From Symsagittifera roscoffensis (lineage: Eukaryota; Xenacoelomorpha; Acoela; Convolutidae): 64,000 bases of DNA. This document shows positions 18,485 to 30,528 of the stretch, piece after piece. Below the pieces are notes generated by a model, which was not told the origin of the DNA, made no database searches, and saw only the letters and a program-made list of their open reading frames with translations. Within the stretch, counting starts at the first letter, position 1, and each line of letters opens with the position of its first letter. The DNA lies in assembly GCF_963678635.1 (NCBI RefSeq), contig NC_087064.1:46547346-46611345 (forward strand), read 5' to 3'. The translations under genes and the position numbers were made by a program.

Positions 18485-19038
18485 GCGCCGAGAGTTTTCA
18501 CAGCCTGATATCAGTAGCTGACAGCTTCGATGAGTCATCCTTGCAATACTACCCTGAATCCAGCTCATACCCTCGCACAACAGCCACTCATAGCTACCCT
18601 ACAACGTCAAACAACATCCGAAGACATGACAATGACGTCATCTCTCCAAACGCATCCGAACTGCGCGAGTCGGATGGCGGAGGTACGCCATCCACAACTC
18701 TAGCTAGCGTTTCGTTAGACCTCGAGAAACGATACGAGGAACTATTGCGAAGCAAAGAAGAACGAGCAAACGAGTTATCAGACCAACTGAACAAGTGTCA
18801 GTCGGATTTGGTTGAGTTGAGGCAAGAAATGGAATCGTTAAAGGAGAAGCTGGAACTAGAGCAGTCGATTTCAAGCAGCCGAAAAGGTGAATTAGACGAC
18901 AGTAGAGTGTTGAACGAGACGCTTGCGATTGAGAAGTCGGTGTTGAAAGACGAATTGGAAAGGATGCGAATGGAGAGTGAAAGTGATAGGAAAATGGTGG
19001 AAAAATTGAAGACCGAATTCAATGAAAAAACAGAAAAG
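18485..19038 (+). CDS. Host coiled-coil gene, exon a
   Basis: The acceptor AG is at 18483-18484 and the donor GT at 19039-19040 (AAG|GTTTGT). The exon starts with the last 2 nt of a split codon, then 184 codons without a stop, ending in phase 0. The first 18 codons (ESFHSLISVADSFDESS) lie upstream of any Met, so there must be an earlier exon, perhaps left of or in the gap. A Ser/Tyr/Thr-rich, probably disordered stretch (about 50 residues) precedes a long coiled coil with heptad-like Leu/Glu/Lys spacing (LEKRYEELLRSKEERANEL onward) that runs to the exon end. GC content is clearly higher than in the flanking introns. I recognise no specific protein; it resembles centrosomal or cytoskeletal coiled-coil scaffolds only in general character. 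Confidence 0.85.
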
Positions 19039-19587
19039 GTTTGTGCACTAATTAATTTCAAAAGAATACTAATTTGCAGATGACCTGTTAATTTAATTCG
19101 CCTATAATTTATTCATCAGTTAAGCTGTTTTATCGTCTCGTTGAACTGATTTAATGGCTTTTTTTTTGAAAAAAACCTCAAAAATTTTGAAAAAAAAATT
19201 TTCGGTTGCTTTCTTACTGTTTTTTTTTTATTTTTGATTTTTTTTTCATTTCACTGTTAGAACACTTTATGCTACTTGTACAGCAACCGGCTACATTTGT
19301 TTTCAATACCATTGTTCATCTCGGGTTGAGATTTTATATAAATCGATCAGATTGGTTTAAGTCGAGTAAATTTTATATTTGTAGATCAATAAATAGTTCC
19401 GAAAAAGCTTTGAGATGTTTTTGAAATACTGTGAACCCGGACATTTTTTACTAAATAGATTTTTTTTCAAAACCAGGTGTGATTGGAAACTTCTGGGCTA
19501 CTTGGGCTATTTTCCTATTTAATAATAAATTTACTTAAATTAACTTAATTAATTGTTTTAACTAAGTAAATACAATTTAATTAACAG
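19039..19587 (+). other. Intron of 549 bp
   Basis: AT-rich with long T runs. No ORF or repeat family recognised. Confidence 0.8.
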
Positions 19588-19785
19588 GAGGGTGCCTCGA
19601 ACGAGATGAGGCTACAGACAATGAAGGAGTTCTACGAGGGGTGTGTGAGGGAGAGGGAGGAGAAGGTGAGTGGACTGCAGGTGCAGTTGGACCAACTATC
19701 CTCCCAACACACCCACACTCTGCAGGGCTTGAGGAGGGAATTGGAACAACTGGAACACAGGATGGGCCAATCAGGCGCCACTGCT

Positions 19786-19831
<46 letters not shown>
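19588..19831 (+). CDS. Host coiled-coil gene, exon b with polyalanine tract
   Basis: The acceptor AG is at 19586-19587 (TTAACAG|GAG) and the donor at 19832-19833 (CAG|GTGAGC). It enters in phase 0, as exon a leaves, and ends one base into a codon. It encodes a charged coiled coil (MKEFYEGCVREREEKVSGLQ, then LDQLSSQHTHTLQGLRREL and EQLEHRM) and then SGATAT followed by 14 uninterrupted GCA codons (19789-19830) encoding Ala. The triplet repeat ends exactly at the donor, so each CAG of the array resembles an exon end. GC content is far above the surroundings. The product is unknown; the segment is a coiled-coil continuation with a polyalanine linker. Confidence 0.85.
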
Positions 19832-19832
<1 letters not shown>

Positions 19833-22502
19833 TGAGCGAAAATAGAAAGATGTTAATGTTGTGTAACAGCAACATTCTTGGAAACAGTTCATAATTTTAA
19901 ATTTTTGGACAAAGGGAATAAAAGCTGAAATTTCAAATGCATTTTTATCAAAATGGGTTAGCTTTGCGGAAATAGTGACGAATAAAAAATTTCTAATTTT
20001 ATCTCTTTATACCGGGGTAAGTGAAATCAATATTCTGTTTTATAATAAACACTTTGCTGGCATATCTGAAGCTTTATGTTCTTGTGACTTGAAATATTCA
20101 AGGTGAAACAAAAAAGAAAGCTTTTTGGGACTAGTAGCTTTTCTGTTGTCTACTAAACCGCAAACTTTCCATTTTCATTGCCCTTTTGCAACCTATGAAT
20201 TCCAATATATTAATATTTAAAGAACAATAACCAATTGCGGTTAATTATTTGTTTCAGACGAGCGATTCTTTTAAAATATGAAATTTTAATTTTTTTTCGT
20301 TTTTTTTTTGTAATGTAATGTATTTTGAACTTTACAATTATCTATGAAATTCTCAAGCTTTTCATTTTTTGGCTATAGTCCCTTTTCTTATGAGGTTCTT
20401 TTGCTTTCTAAATTACGCCCGCGAAGCTTTCAAATGGATGCTTTGTATGACCCCTCCCTCTGAAAGTTTTAATCAACCCCGAACTCAAATTGACCAAACG
20501 ATTGGCGAACAACATTAATTATCTTGCCTTCAATGATACAAGGAGAAGAAGGTCAAGTCAAATTAATAGCCTTTATGGATTTTAGTAAGGTAAAATAAGT
20601 TTACAGACCGTCAGGATTTTTTTCAAGAACACTATATCATTGCATCTGCTAATCCTTCAAAACTAAATTTTTAATTTCTCATTGTTGAACTGAAATGTTA
20701 ATTTGAGCATTTTTGTAGAAAAAAAATCATTTCAGACATGGGGAATTTATCTGACTCACGAATCTTTCATAAACTGAATTGAACCGTGCTTATGAGTTGA
20801 GAAAATGTGTTAGTATATGCGAAATAAATCGCTTTGTTTTTTTTTTCATTGGGCGTTATCATATTTTTTTTCGGAAATTTAATATGATATTGGAAAATTT
20901 GGTGTTTTGACCTGATACTAGTAGGCTTGTTAGTTACAATGCCTAAAACAAAAGGTTCAAATGACTGACGCGTCAGATCGTGTAAATATTCCATTGCCAT
21001 TGCAATGACAATGTATAAGGACGAACTCTCACGCTTGACCTCTAGCTTCAGGTTTGCCACAGCCTGAACAAATTTGGCTGCAATCTCTAGACGCAAAAAA
21101 AAGTATCTTCAATCCCAAAAAGTTAACTTGCACCACAAAATACATCAGTCTGAAAATAAGCCCCATATAAATGAAAAAATTTGTCAAAAACTGGACAAAA
21201 GAGTTTCGTTTTTCAGAAAAAAGGAGAAACGACATTTAAATTGGCACGAACGATTGAACGCTCATTTTAATTTTTCTGGAACTTTTGTTTTAATTGTTCA
21301 ATTTTATACTTTATTTTGCAGATTTGTACGCATTTTAATCGCCCTCGTTTTTTTTTGAATTTCTTTACGTCAATCAATGTGATCGGAGCATCATATCTGC
21401 TACTAGCACAAAATTTGGCTACTTTCTTTATTTAAAAAAATATATAATCGTTTGTGAGAAACTGCAGAGTGGCGTTCAGTAAAAAGTATATTGTTTACTT
21501 GATCCGGTTTCCTTATAATACAATAAACTGAAAACAGTGTTAAAAGACAAAAAACTGAGACAGAGAAATAGAGAGAGATATGTAGAGAAAAATGAGTAGA
21601 GGTTTGGCATTTGCGTTTAAGCAAGAAAATATAAAATCATTTGCTCAAAAAATTTTAAATCGTTTGCATGTTTTTGTTTTCAAGGGCTTCAATATGATAG
21701 AAGGCCGTAAAAAGTTTATTTGGGAAAAACTACAGTGCTGATATAAAATATCCGGATAAAACTAGTAAAACCTGTAACCAAAAACGCTTTGTTGTCTGAA
21801 GTTGCGTTATCTTACAATAGTGTCTTATAATTTTACTAAAAGTTTGCTACACGTGGACCCAAAAAATTTTCACGTCAATAGCCCGTTTTTGGCTCAATAT
21901 AGTTTCATCAAAATTTACGCAAGGGATGATGGGTAAATTTATTTTTAAGTTATATTGAAACGAGCGTCTGAATCACAAAACTAAAAAATAAAATGTCTGA
22001 AAATTTAGGCAAAAGTACGTTTTAGTATCTGGCAGCCCCAATTATTCCGGTTTGTTACGTTTAAGGGCCATTTTGTGGTTAAAAACAAATTTATAATGCA
22101 TTTGGTGGATTTTCAGAGTTATTACTTTCCTTAAACTTTGTTTTTTGAGTAAGACGCCCATTTTGATTTATAATTTTCCAAAAATGCAGTAGTTTTTCGC
22201 AATTTTGATCAATCAAATCGCGCCAAACATAGCCAATTGACGGATGAAACTTTCGATCGAAGATTTGTAAACCAATTTGCACCATCATAGTTCTGGTGAA
22301 ATTTTAAGATACTTTTGTCTTCATCGCTTTGATTCTAAAATCAACCCAATATGACAAAAAGGCGTGTAAAAACCTCAAAATTACAAGTTTTGTTCGGATA
22401 AATTAAATCAGCACAGTTGTAATAAAACACTGATACCAAGGTGAATTGTGTAAGCAAAACAGACTAACCAAAAAATTTTTGTTGAAAGTGGGCGAGATGA
22501 AT
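19832..22502 (+). other. Start of the 19.7-kb intron
   Basis: AT-rich. At about 21015-21110 it has a stretch (GGACGAACTCTCACGCTTGA ... TCTAGACGCAAAAAAA) similar to the sequence after the tRNA-like segment at 49.07-49.18 kb, so probably a second, headless copy of one short repeat. No exon seen. Confidence 0.5.
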
Positions 22503-22766
22503 GCTGTTTGAAACTCATATGAAGAAATTCCATTTTTTTGATCAGTTTAATCGCGTTATGGCAAACAAAATCTTGAGATGCGCGGATCTCTAGATTATAG
22601 CGATAATCATCATTTAACACTTTGATCAACGCTGTTGGAAACTCATGAAGAAATTCTATTTTTTTTTGAACAGTTTAAATCGCGTTATGACAAACAAAAT
22701 CTTGAGATGCGCGGATCTCTAGTTCTCTAGACAATAGCGATGATCATCATCTAACACTTTGATCAA
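22503..22766 (+). repeat. Tandem duplication of about 127 bp
   Basis: Two direct copies (22503-22629 and 22631-22766) share GCTGTT-GAAACTCAT, TCTTGAGATGCGCGGATCTC and TAACACTTTGATCAA. They differ by small indels and substitutions, so the duplication is not recent. Confidence 0.85.
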
Positions 22767-24704
22767 TTTTTACACAGTTACATCAGACAGTTATTGATCA
22801 TTTCCTGGTAAAACAGCCCTTTATTTCCTTTTTTTGCTTTTTTAAATCAAGAAATCTGTTTTGGGTTTTTTCAGAATTAAAAAATTGGAGGGAAAGCAGC
22901 AAACATTTTTTTTGAAGGTGATTCATTGCGACGGTTTTCTCCCGAAGTTTTGGGGTAGTTTTGACCGAAAACGACATCGAGTTCAGAAATCATTCAAGTA
23001 GCAAAAACCGAATTCAATATGCTACAGTGCATAGTTTTCGAAATAATCCCCGAAAAAACTGCATTTTCCAGCGGCTTAGATCAGGTATTTTTGTGGCTTT
23101 TGTCCTAAGCTGCCCGAGACCAAGTCTTTGTATTGGCTTGAATTAAGTGCATTGCGTCTGAATTGCTTTTCAAACCGAAATACAAAAGGACGCCATTTAA
23201 GCTGAAGGCCGTTCAATTGAGCAACCTCCAAACAGCAGACTGTACCGCAAGACTATTTACCCATTAGTTTACCCTAAACACATGAAAAAATTTATATCAA
23301 AAAAATTACCTGCGACTAAAATTAATGAACAAGCTCGAGATTATCGCAAAAAATATCGTAAAGAAGTCGAAGAAATTCATAAGATACATAAAACTTCTAT
23401 GTAAATTATGTAAGCGCCGTAAGCAGTTTTGTTGTTCTTAGTTAGGCCAGCCAGCGCCAATCCGTGCGAAAATTGGTAAAATGTAGACAATTTGGGTCGC
23501 AAGGTCTATCGGTGCTTGGAACGATCTCCTTTGGACGATAAAATTTTAATTGCACTTCACTTAGAGCATCATTCCCTTCAGTTGACCGTTTTAAGTCAGT
23601 TAATGACTTCAAACTGGGACCCTCCCCTTAAGTGCCTGCGTGCAGTAATTTGGGCAATGATCGATCCTTTCAATTTGAGCAGGTCCCTGCTGTGCTAATT
23701 AGGCAGACTATTCTATTCATATAATGAATTCTAAAGGGAGTTAAGATTGCTATTATACAACATTATTAACGTTTGTTGCTTGATTGAGTTACATGGTAGA
23801 GTAGTATCGGCAGGCAATCGTCTGAGACCAGTTGAGGGTTGTTGGGTAAAATTAACTGACTTAGCAGCATAGTACAAATCTGTTCACTATCGCTGAGCAT
23901 ATATTATCGATTTAGTAACATAATACACAAGGGATCGGCGATGAATTTGGTGGTTTGAGGAACAGCGATTCATGTTGATGCTAGTCAACGGCTTAGCAGC
24001 GGATCTCCGTAAAGATCTTAAGCGCTCATATTTTGGCCTTTTCCCTCGTGGTGAACTGATAAAATTTTAGTTAAAATATGTCGTTTGATTTCAAGTTTGT
24101 CGGCCTGCGAGCTCGCAACAATCCCTCCCCCTCCCCGAAAAAATAACAGCTTGAAAATTAAGCATCCCAAAAACCTATGTCAAACTTCCAATTTTAGAAT
24201 AGTACTGATTTTTGCTCCTCTCGCAAAAATTTGATGAAACGAAAGCCAGCAGAACCAAAAAAAAAAGTTTTTTTTTTTCAATTATTTTCTCGAAATTTCA
24301 CGCTTGGTTTTCCGATTGGCCTGCAATTACGTGGCCAAAGTGTGCATCTTGTAAGTTGTGAGCCAATTTTGCACAGGGCCAAAAACAGAATTGTTGCGGA
24401 ATCCGCAACAATGCTATTTCTCTTTGATCTTCTTAGTTGTTTTGGATTCCACGAAAAAATAGCTAAAACACTGTATTGCTCAAATTCGCTCCGAAAAACA
24501 GGCAGCTTTGCGGAATCCAGAACAGTTTGTGGAATCCACAAAAAATGATAATATACATGCGTGTGCTTAGTAAACTTAAGCTGTCATGTAATCCGCAATT
24601 ATAAAAATAATCAGAGTAAATTACTGAAAAGTGACAGCATCTTCAACTAAAATGGCACTTGATTGTGCTAAGTTTTATAAAAATATCATTAATTTTAATG
24701 CATA
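22767..24704 (+). other. Intron stretch, including a 68-codon open frame
   Basis: Mostly AT-rich noncoding. From 23201 to 23404 one plus-strand frame is open for 68 codons (TIYPLVYPKHMKKFISKKLP, later RDYRKKYRKEVEEIHKIHK) with balanced, basic composition. It has no clear splice sites and may be a relic or chance. A slightly GC-richer, unrecognised stretch follows (23.4-24.1 kb). At 24.39 kb there is a short palindrome TTGCGGAATCCGCAA. Confidence 0.35.
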
Positions 24705-25194
24705 CAAGACTGCTCGTATATCAGGGCAAATCCCTGAATGTTCCGACTGTCCTTTAATTCATATCGAATAAAATATGGGCAAAGAAAATACTGAAAACCT
24801 ATACATTTTGGACAATGTCAAAGTTGAATGTTTTGAGTCGTACGAAACTAATACGACCAATTAGCTAGCCTCAATTCAAGTTGGAACAATTTTGTTGAGC
24901 GGGATAATTTGCCACGCATACATAATTTGCGTTACGCTAAAGAAATTATGAAAATAACTTCAAAGTGCGCTTAATTTAGTCCAGAGCATAGCCAAATTGG
25001 CAATTTGAAACTTCCAAAATTTTGCAAAAGTGGTTGGAGATGAACTATCTTTTAACATTTGAATTCAAAGAGACGATATCTTCAATGGGCATAATTTTTT
25101 TTCAAAAAAATTATTATTTCGATCAACAAAAAATGACTCAATAAAAAAATCTTACCAAGCATAAATATTCTGTTTTTTTTTCAAAAGTCGGAAC
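24705..25194 (-). mobile_element. Helentron-like non-autonomous element, copy 2 (diverged)
   Basis: It begins CAAGACTGCTCGTATATCAG with TGTTCCGACT inside and ends AAAGTCGGAACA. The hairpin is eroded (CAGGGCAAATCCCTG). The body is more diverged than in the other full copies. Confidence 0.7.
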
Positions 25195-25368
25195 AATAAG
25201 CAACGTGTTGCGGTAGCCAAGTGATTTTAATCCACAAAATGGATGAGATGCCGATCTTCTATTTAATTTGTCTTTTGCCTTATAAAATTCGCAAACTGAT
25301 AAAAAATAGTTGCGAATAAAAATAAAATAAAAATAAAGAAATATGAATCTATGAAACTGAAATTTAAA

Positions 25369-25785
25369 CAAAATTGCTCGTATATCAGGACGAAGCCAGA
25401 AAGTTCAGACTGCCTTTAATTGCTATCCAAAAGTTATAGTGGAAAAATTTTTTAAAAAACCTTAAATGTTGGACCATATCAAATATCAAGTGCGGAAAAA
25501 TGAGTGGTACAAAGTTATTCAGACCGGTTAGTTTGCCTCAATTCAATTTAGAACATACTTGTAATGCAGGATGGCAAAATGGGCATTTTGTTAAACCCCA
25601 ATTTTTTAAAAAAAATTATCGAAGGCAAAATATCTTTCGATTTTGAACTCAGTCGTTATCTTCAATAGGGTATCAAAATTTTTCATTGAAAGTATAATTT
25701 TGAACGCCGAAACCTGACTGAAAAAAAATAGCCCCAGCAACAACCAAAAACGAAAAATGATCCGCTCTTAATTTGAAAGATGGAA
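25369..25785 (-). mobile_element. Helentron-like element, degenerate copy 3
   Basis: It starts CAAAATTGCTCGTATATCAG, keeps a degraded TTCAGACTGCCTTTAA and interior motifs, and fades near GAAAAAAAATAGCCCCAGCA where the full copies have the CCCACCCCGAGCA box. Confidence 0.5.
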
Positions 25786-25787
25786 AA

Positions 25788-26394
25788 CAAGATTGGTCGT
25801 ATCGATGCAAAACTCCGAACGTTTAGCAAATCTCCTTTTAAGTCCGATGAGTAAATTTTTTTGTCAAAAAAGAGGAAATTTAGAATCTTTCTTTCTAGAA
25901 ACTTTCCATTTTTCCATGAGACGAAACAACCTGAACAATAAAAAAAATTGCTGAATCAACCCGCTTAATTTTTTCGCTTAAGCGTTATTGATCGTTATAT
26001 ATCGCTCGTTATTTATGACAAATTAAAATCTTTCTTGCAACCATTGCATCTAGAACCTTCTTAAATAAACGAATCATTGTGCCTCAACTCAATTTGGTAT
26101 AAAATTTGAGATGGATTAGTTTGAGGCATTTGCTACACAATAATCAAAAAAATTGCGTTTTTTTTACGCATACTTTAGTCTCAAATTGGCTAAGTACTCC
26201 TAAGTTCAAAATTTACATAACGTCAAAAAACTTAATCACAGGTAAAATACCTTTTAGAGTTTGTGCGCAATGTGCTAATATTTTTCAGATGCAATAAATT
26301 TTCCATCAGAGTTGCATAAAAAAATTGATCCGAATACCAAAAATGCATCCTATTATATATGTTCCATTACTTTCTTCTAAATTTGAAACGACAA
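25788..26394 (-). mobile_element. Helentron-like element, degenerate copy 4
   Basis: It lies next to the previous copy in the same orientation. It starts CAAGATTGGTCGTATCGATG and ends TCCATTACTTTCTTCTAAAT followed by GAAACGAC, a damaged version of the family's terminal mini-hairpin. Confidence 0.4.
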
Positions 26395-27314
26395 GGATAG
26401 CTGGTTGATGTGCAAGTATGGCAGAAGACTCTAGCTAAAATTGTTAATAAAAGAAAATTATTGTTTTTTTTTCTTCTTTTTTTTTCGCCAGCTCAAAAGT
26501 CAATCAAAATTTGGCCAATTACCAATCTTCAATAAAATCAAACGTAGAGAATTTTTTTCCTTGTGTGGTTTCAATCATGTCAAATACTTTTCAATGTGAT
26601 ACATCACTCAACTTCGTTTGAGTTTAGTGGTTCAATTCTTTTTGCTGTTTTGATTCTCTTTCTGCGCCTCTAAACATTCAATTTAATTTTTTTTTCTGTC
26701 ACTGAAGAGTTTTTCGATTTTTATAAGATTTGAATCACGACTAAAAAACCAGTAGTTTTTATCACTCAGCTGGTTTTGGATTTTTATTTAACATTTGTTT
26801 ACTGTGTGGTCGCAACAAAAGGTTTACGATAACTATTTTGACTATCTTTTCATGAATTGTTTATAGAAACGGACTGCAGCATTGTGTATAGTTGAAAAAA
26901 TATGAACAAAAATTGTTACAAGTTTACCAGTAGCTTCAATTCAAATCTTCAGAAAAGCAAAGAATAGAATAACAGTTTGTCTTGGGTTATCGTATCAACT
27001 CAAATCACTGAAAGGTCTCAATATTATGTGTCTGAAATAGTTTTTTTTTTGTGAAAAAAGCATATATCGTTTTCATGTCAAAAAACTAAAGTTTATGTTT
27101 TTATTTTATCAACGACACATGTGCAACGAAAAGTAGAAAAAATTAAACAATTTGTTTAACGCAAAAGTTTTATCAATTATTAGGTCTCAAGTCAATTCAA
27201 AATGTTTTCTGAGCAATTTAAATCGCGTAAATCGAACAATAGAAAGGTTTGATGGAAGCTTACATTCAAATTTGCCAAGAAAGTGCAAACACCCTCCCCA
27301 AAAAACATGGTAGG
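26395..27314 (+). other. AT-rich intron stretch
   Basis: No ORF, exon or repeat family recognised. Confidence 0.4.
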
Positions 27315-27725
27315 CACCAGCGGATTTAGATGGGGGGGGGGGGACGCCTCCCCCTCCCTCAGAGATTCGACCCCCTTTGTACTGTTTTGAGATATGTCCA
27401 TTTTTGGTTGATTGATCCTTAAATTTTTCTAAAGGCGCCTTGGCGAAAATATCTGATATTTTTGAGTGGGAACGCACTCTAAAAAAACGCGATTTTTTGG
27501 TCAATTTTTTCCAAAAAATACCTAAGAACGCTTTTTTGGCCTGTTTTTTTTTCAAAAAATTTGCCTGCGGCGCAGAAAATTTGGTAAAAATGGGGTCTTC
27601 ACAGTGACTTGGAAGAGCTCAGAAAATCAATTCGGTCGAACTAAAAAAACTTTTGCCAAATTTTAGACTTATTTTTGAAAATCCGCCCTGGTTCCCCTCG
27701 AGAAAATCCCAGATCCGCCCCAGAT
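27315..27725 (+). repeat. Unclassified interspersed repeat R, copy 1
   Basis: Starts AGCGGATTTAGATGGGGG, has a C-rich box (CGCCTCCCCCTCCCTCA), TTTGTACT-TTTTGAGATAT, GGCGCCTTGGCG and TTTGCCTGCGGCGCAGAAAA, and ends with CTCGAGAAAATCC. The same ordered motifs occur at 56.75, 58.05 and 59.63 kb. Open frames through it (for example 27187-27555 minus) are Gly/Pro low complexity from the G/C runs. Confidence 0.8.
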
Positions 27726-27805
27726 GGTGGTGAATTTTTTTTTGGAAGGAGGACATCGAAACATTTCAGATGATCGAACGTTTTTTATCGTTTTTTTTCT
27801 AAATT

Positions 27806-27994
27806 GTTGTGTTTATGTTCTATTAGTAAGTAGTGACCTTGACCTCTATTAGATAATTACATACTGGTCAATGTTTACCGTTCGAAGTCCAGTGGACTTT
27901 GCGTCACTAGTTGTTGTTTTAAGACATCGGTCAGTTTTAATTCAACACCTCTGTTTTATTCTTTTTAACTTAGATTAGAAAGATTAGATTACCA
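27806..27994 (+). repeat. 5' LTR of the intronic element
   Basis: It matches the 3' LTR from GTTGTG-TTATGTTCTATTA to AGATTAGATTACCA. It ends in CA. A target duplication was not found. Confidence 0.8.
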
Positions 27995-28014
27995 ATGACC
28001 AGAACCACCCACCC

Positions 28015-28965
28015 AATGGATTAACTGGATAGATCAGTTCCACCTGGCTATCATCGCCAAAGAGAATTTAGACATTGATAACCTAAAAGAACCATTTGAA
28101 CAGTAAACTACGATTCCTATATTAGAAGACGGCCAGGGTTCAGAAAATGGAACTCAGAGGAAAGCCAGGGAGGCCAGAAACAAAGAAACTATGCGAGTTT
28201 ACGAACATTCAGAAGATAAACGAATTGCCGAGGAGAAACTAAAATTGGGATACCTGAGGAGATACGAGGTCGACAAAAAAGTAAGATCCATCTTATATCT
28301 GTCCTTAGGAGCTGAAGGAAAGAGAGTGTTTTCTCAAAAACATCCAAGGGTTGAGTCCTGGCAATCTCCTTTTTCGACTTTGGCAATTTTTCGACTTAGT
28401 GGAAGCAGCTTTTATTAAAGCCACAAACATCACGTTTGAACGCTACAAGCTGGTAAGCAGAAAACAGAAGGACAGGAAATCCTACGAGCAATTTTGGGGG
28501 GCTTAGCAAGATCATGTGAAATTGGCATCAACGCTGAACAGGATTGGATAAGGGACGTATTCATTTTTAACATGAAGAATTGCGACTTAAAACGAAGATT
28601 ACTCTCAGAAACACTTAATCCAGTGGACGCACTCAAACAAGCAATACACAACCAAGCAATAAAAGATGAGAAAGGATATTATAATCATCACTCATAGCGG
28701 TAGAGTGTACAAAAATTGTAATAATGTAAAAAAGGAACCAAGCTTGAATATAGAAAAATCCAATACCTGTATGAAATGTGGAAACACGTTAACCAAGAGA
28801 CATTTGAAGGTGTGTCCGGCGAATAAAACAATTTGTTATATTTGTAAATATAAAGGAGACTTTGGAAGACTATGTAATTTGAAAGGGAAAATTCCAGCTG
28901 TAAATAATGTAGAGGAAATTGTAAATAATCAAATGGTTCATATTCCCCAGAAGACCCACAAGTGA
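28015..28965 (+). pseudogene. gag: gag relic of the intronic element
   Basis: The 5' part is full of stops. At 28494-28690 a capsid-type segment is readable (LARSCEIGINAEQDWIRDVF, then LKRRLLSETLNPVDALKQAI). Two zinc-knuckle modules follow near 28.77-28.88 kb: CMKCGNTLTKRHLKVC (C-X2-C-X7-H-X3-C) and CYICKYKGDFGRLC, where Asp replaces the expected His. This double-knuckle layout is common in Mag-type Ty3/gypsy elements. It cannot make a working Gag as it stands. Confidence 0.75.
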
Positions 28966-29690
28966 CAGCAGAAGAAAGTTTTTGTGGAGTGATTAATAAT
29001 TGGTCAGAAGAGGGGACAAGCGATTCCGTGTTAAACATCAAAACCATCTACGATACCAACGGCCTCAAAACCAAGAAACCTGTGAACATTGGGTTGGGAG
29101 AAGACGCAATAGTTAATCTGAATATTCCAGTGGATTCGGCTAGCCCGGTAAGCTTCCTAAAGCAAAACGTTTTACACGAGCTGAAATTGAGAAACCCACA
29201 ATTGACAATCCACCCAGTAGACAAGAAAATCCGTGAATCATTTTGCGACGATACAATTAACATCATCGGGAAAATCATAGTCAGGATACAATCCAATGGT
29301 TGGATCTCTGAAGAAACTTCATTTTTTAACCACTTTACACGAGAGGAACATTTTAGAAAAAGATAATCCACCCAGAATTGGAATAGAATTAGCAACGATA
29401 CAATTGACATCATCAGGAAAAACATAGTCAGGATACAATCCAATGGTTGGATCTCTGAAGAAACTCATTTTTTTTATGACTTTACACCAGAGTAACATTT
29501 TAGAAAAATATAATCTACCCAGAATTGGAAAAGAAGTAGCGCAAAGACAACCACTACTGCCAGTCAACAACGTGACACTTCCAGAATCGTGTAAGTTAAA
29601 CACTCATTCGGATACAATCCTGAACTTGTACAATAAATTCAAAGGAATAGTTAGGGGCATATTGTGAAACTAAGCAAATGTGACGAAGAC
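28962..29690 (+). pseudogene. pol: pol relic: protease region with a 145-bp tandem duplication
   Basis: A readable frame contains NLNIPVDSASPVSFLKQNVL, the aspartic protease core, but with Asp-Ser-Ala instead of Asp-Ser/Thr-Gly. Downstream, a unit of about 145 bp (from ACGATACAATTAACATCATC, near 29247) is repeated once (near 29394) with about ten differences, disrupting the frame. The region then leads into the RT N-terminus. It is certainly non-functional. Confidence 0.7.
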
Positions 29691-30528
29691 TGTTTTATTA
29701 TTCCAATAGTAATTACAAGAAAAAAAGGATGGTAGTATCAAGTTAGCCCTAGAATCAAAACTCCTAAATGACCAGATATTCGAGAACAAATATCAAATGC
29801 CAAACACACACGAGCTCTTCGACAACATCGGCATCGGCCTTCAACTTTCAAATAAAAACTCAGGGGAAGTCTGGTTCGGCAATTTAGATCTAAAAAATGC
29901 ATACAGTCAATTACAACTATGCACTGACACGAGCAAACAATGTAACTTCAGCATCGTAGGCGGCGAAACCACCGGGACATATCGATTTTTGACGGAATTT
30001 TATGGGTTGGGCGATGTGCCAAATGACTTCCGAAAGGTAATGAAGTCGCTAATAAAATATATTTCGTTTACCAAGTGTTACAATGACGATATTTTAATAG
30101 CCTCGAAAGGATCCTTAGACGAACACAAAGCAATACTTTTGAAGATTTTAAACATTTTGGATAGTAAGAACATGGCAGTCAAATTAGAGAAAAGTGAGTT
30201 CTTTCAAAAAAACAAAGAATGGCTAGGATTTAAGATATCCCAATCGTGGGTAAATCTACTGGCGGGAAAATTGGATTCGACAAAAAATCTCCCAAACCCG
30301 AAAAATATCTCTGTATTGAGGTCATTCTTTGGCTCGATAAACCAATATATGAAGTTTACCCCGAATTTATCAACCCTTAGCTCTCCGTTACGTCCACTTT
30401 TAGTTTAAGAAAATCAGTCTACTATTGGGACGATTCCCACCCGAAAGCATTTAAAGAATTAAACAGACAGATCGTAAATATAACAGAGAACAACCATTTC
30501 GATATAAAAAGGAAATGAAGACTAAAAA
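29690..30528 (+). pseudogene. pol: pol relic: reverse transcriptase
   Basis: The ORF at 29797-30408 holds RT motifs in order: GNLDLKNAYSQLQL, RFLTEFYGLGDVPNDFRKVM, the catalytic box CYNDDILIAS (YNDD in place of YxDD, with both Asp kept), LGFKISQS and LRSFFGSINQY. The upstream motif IVITRKK lies before a stop and frame change. RT fingers and palm survive in one frame; flanking parts are broken. Confidence 0.85.

Noticed and set aside
19632-19892. Minus-strand and alternative-frame ORFs over the GCA repeat
   Set aside because: They are low-complexity shadows; the phase-matched exon uses the Ala frame.
24231-24548. Overlapping ORFs on both strands
   Set aside because: No coding character; both result from a locally palindromic, stop-poor stretch.
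27187-27555. 122-codon minus-strand ORF with Gly/Pro runs
   Set aside because: It falls in repeat R and is created by G/C homopolymers.
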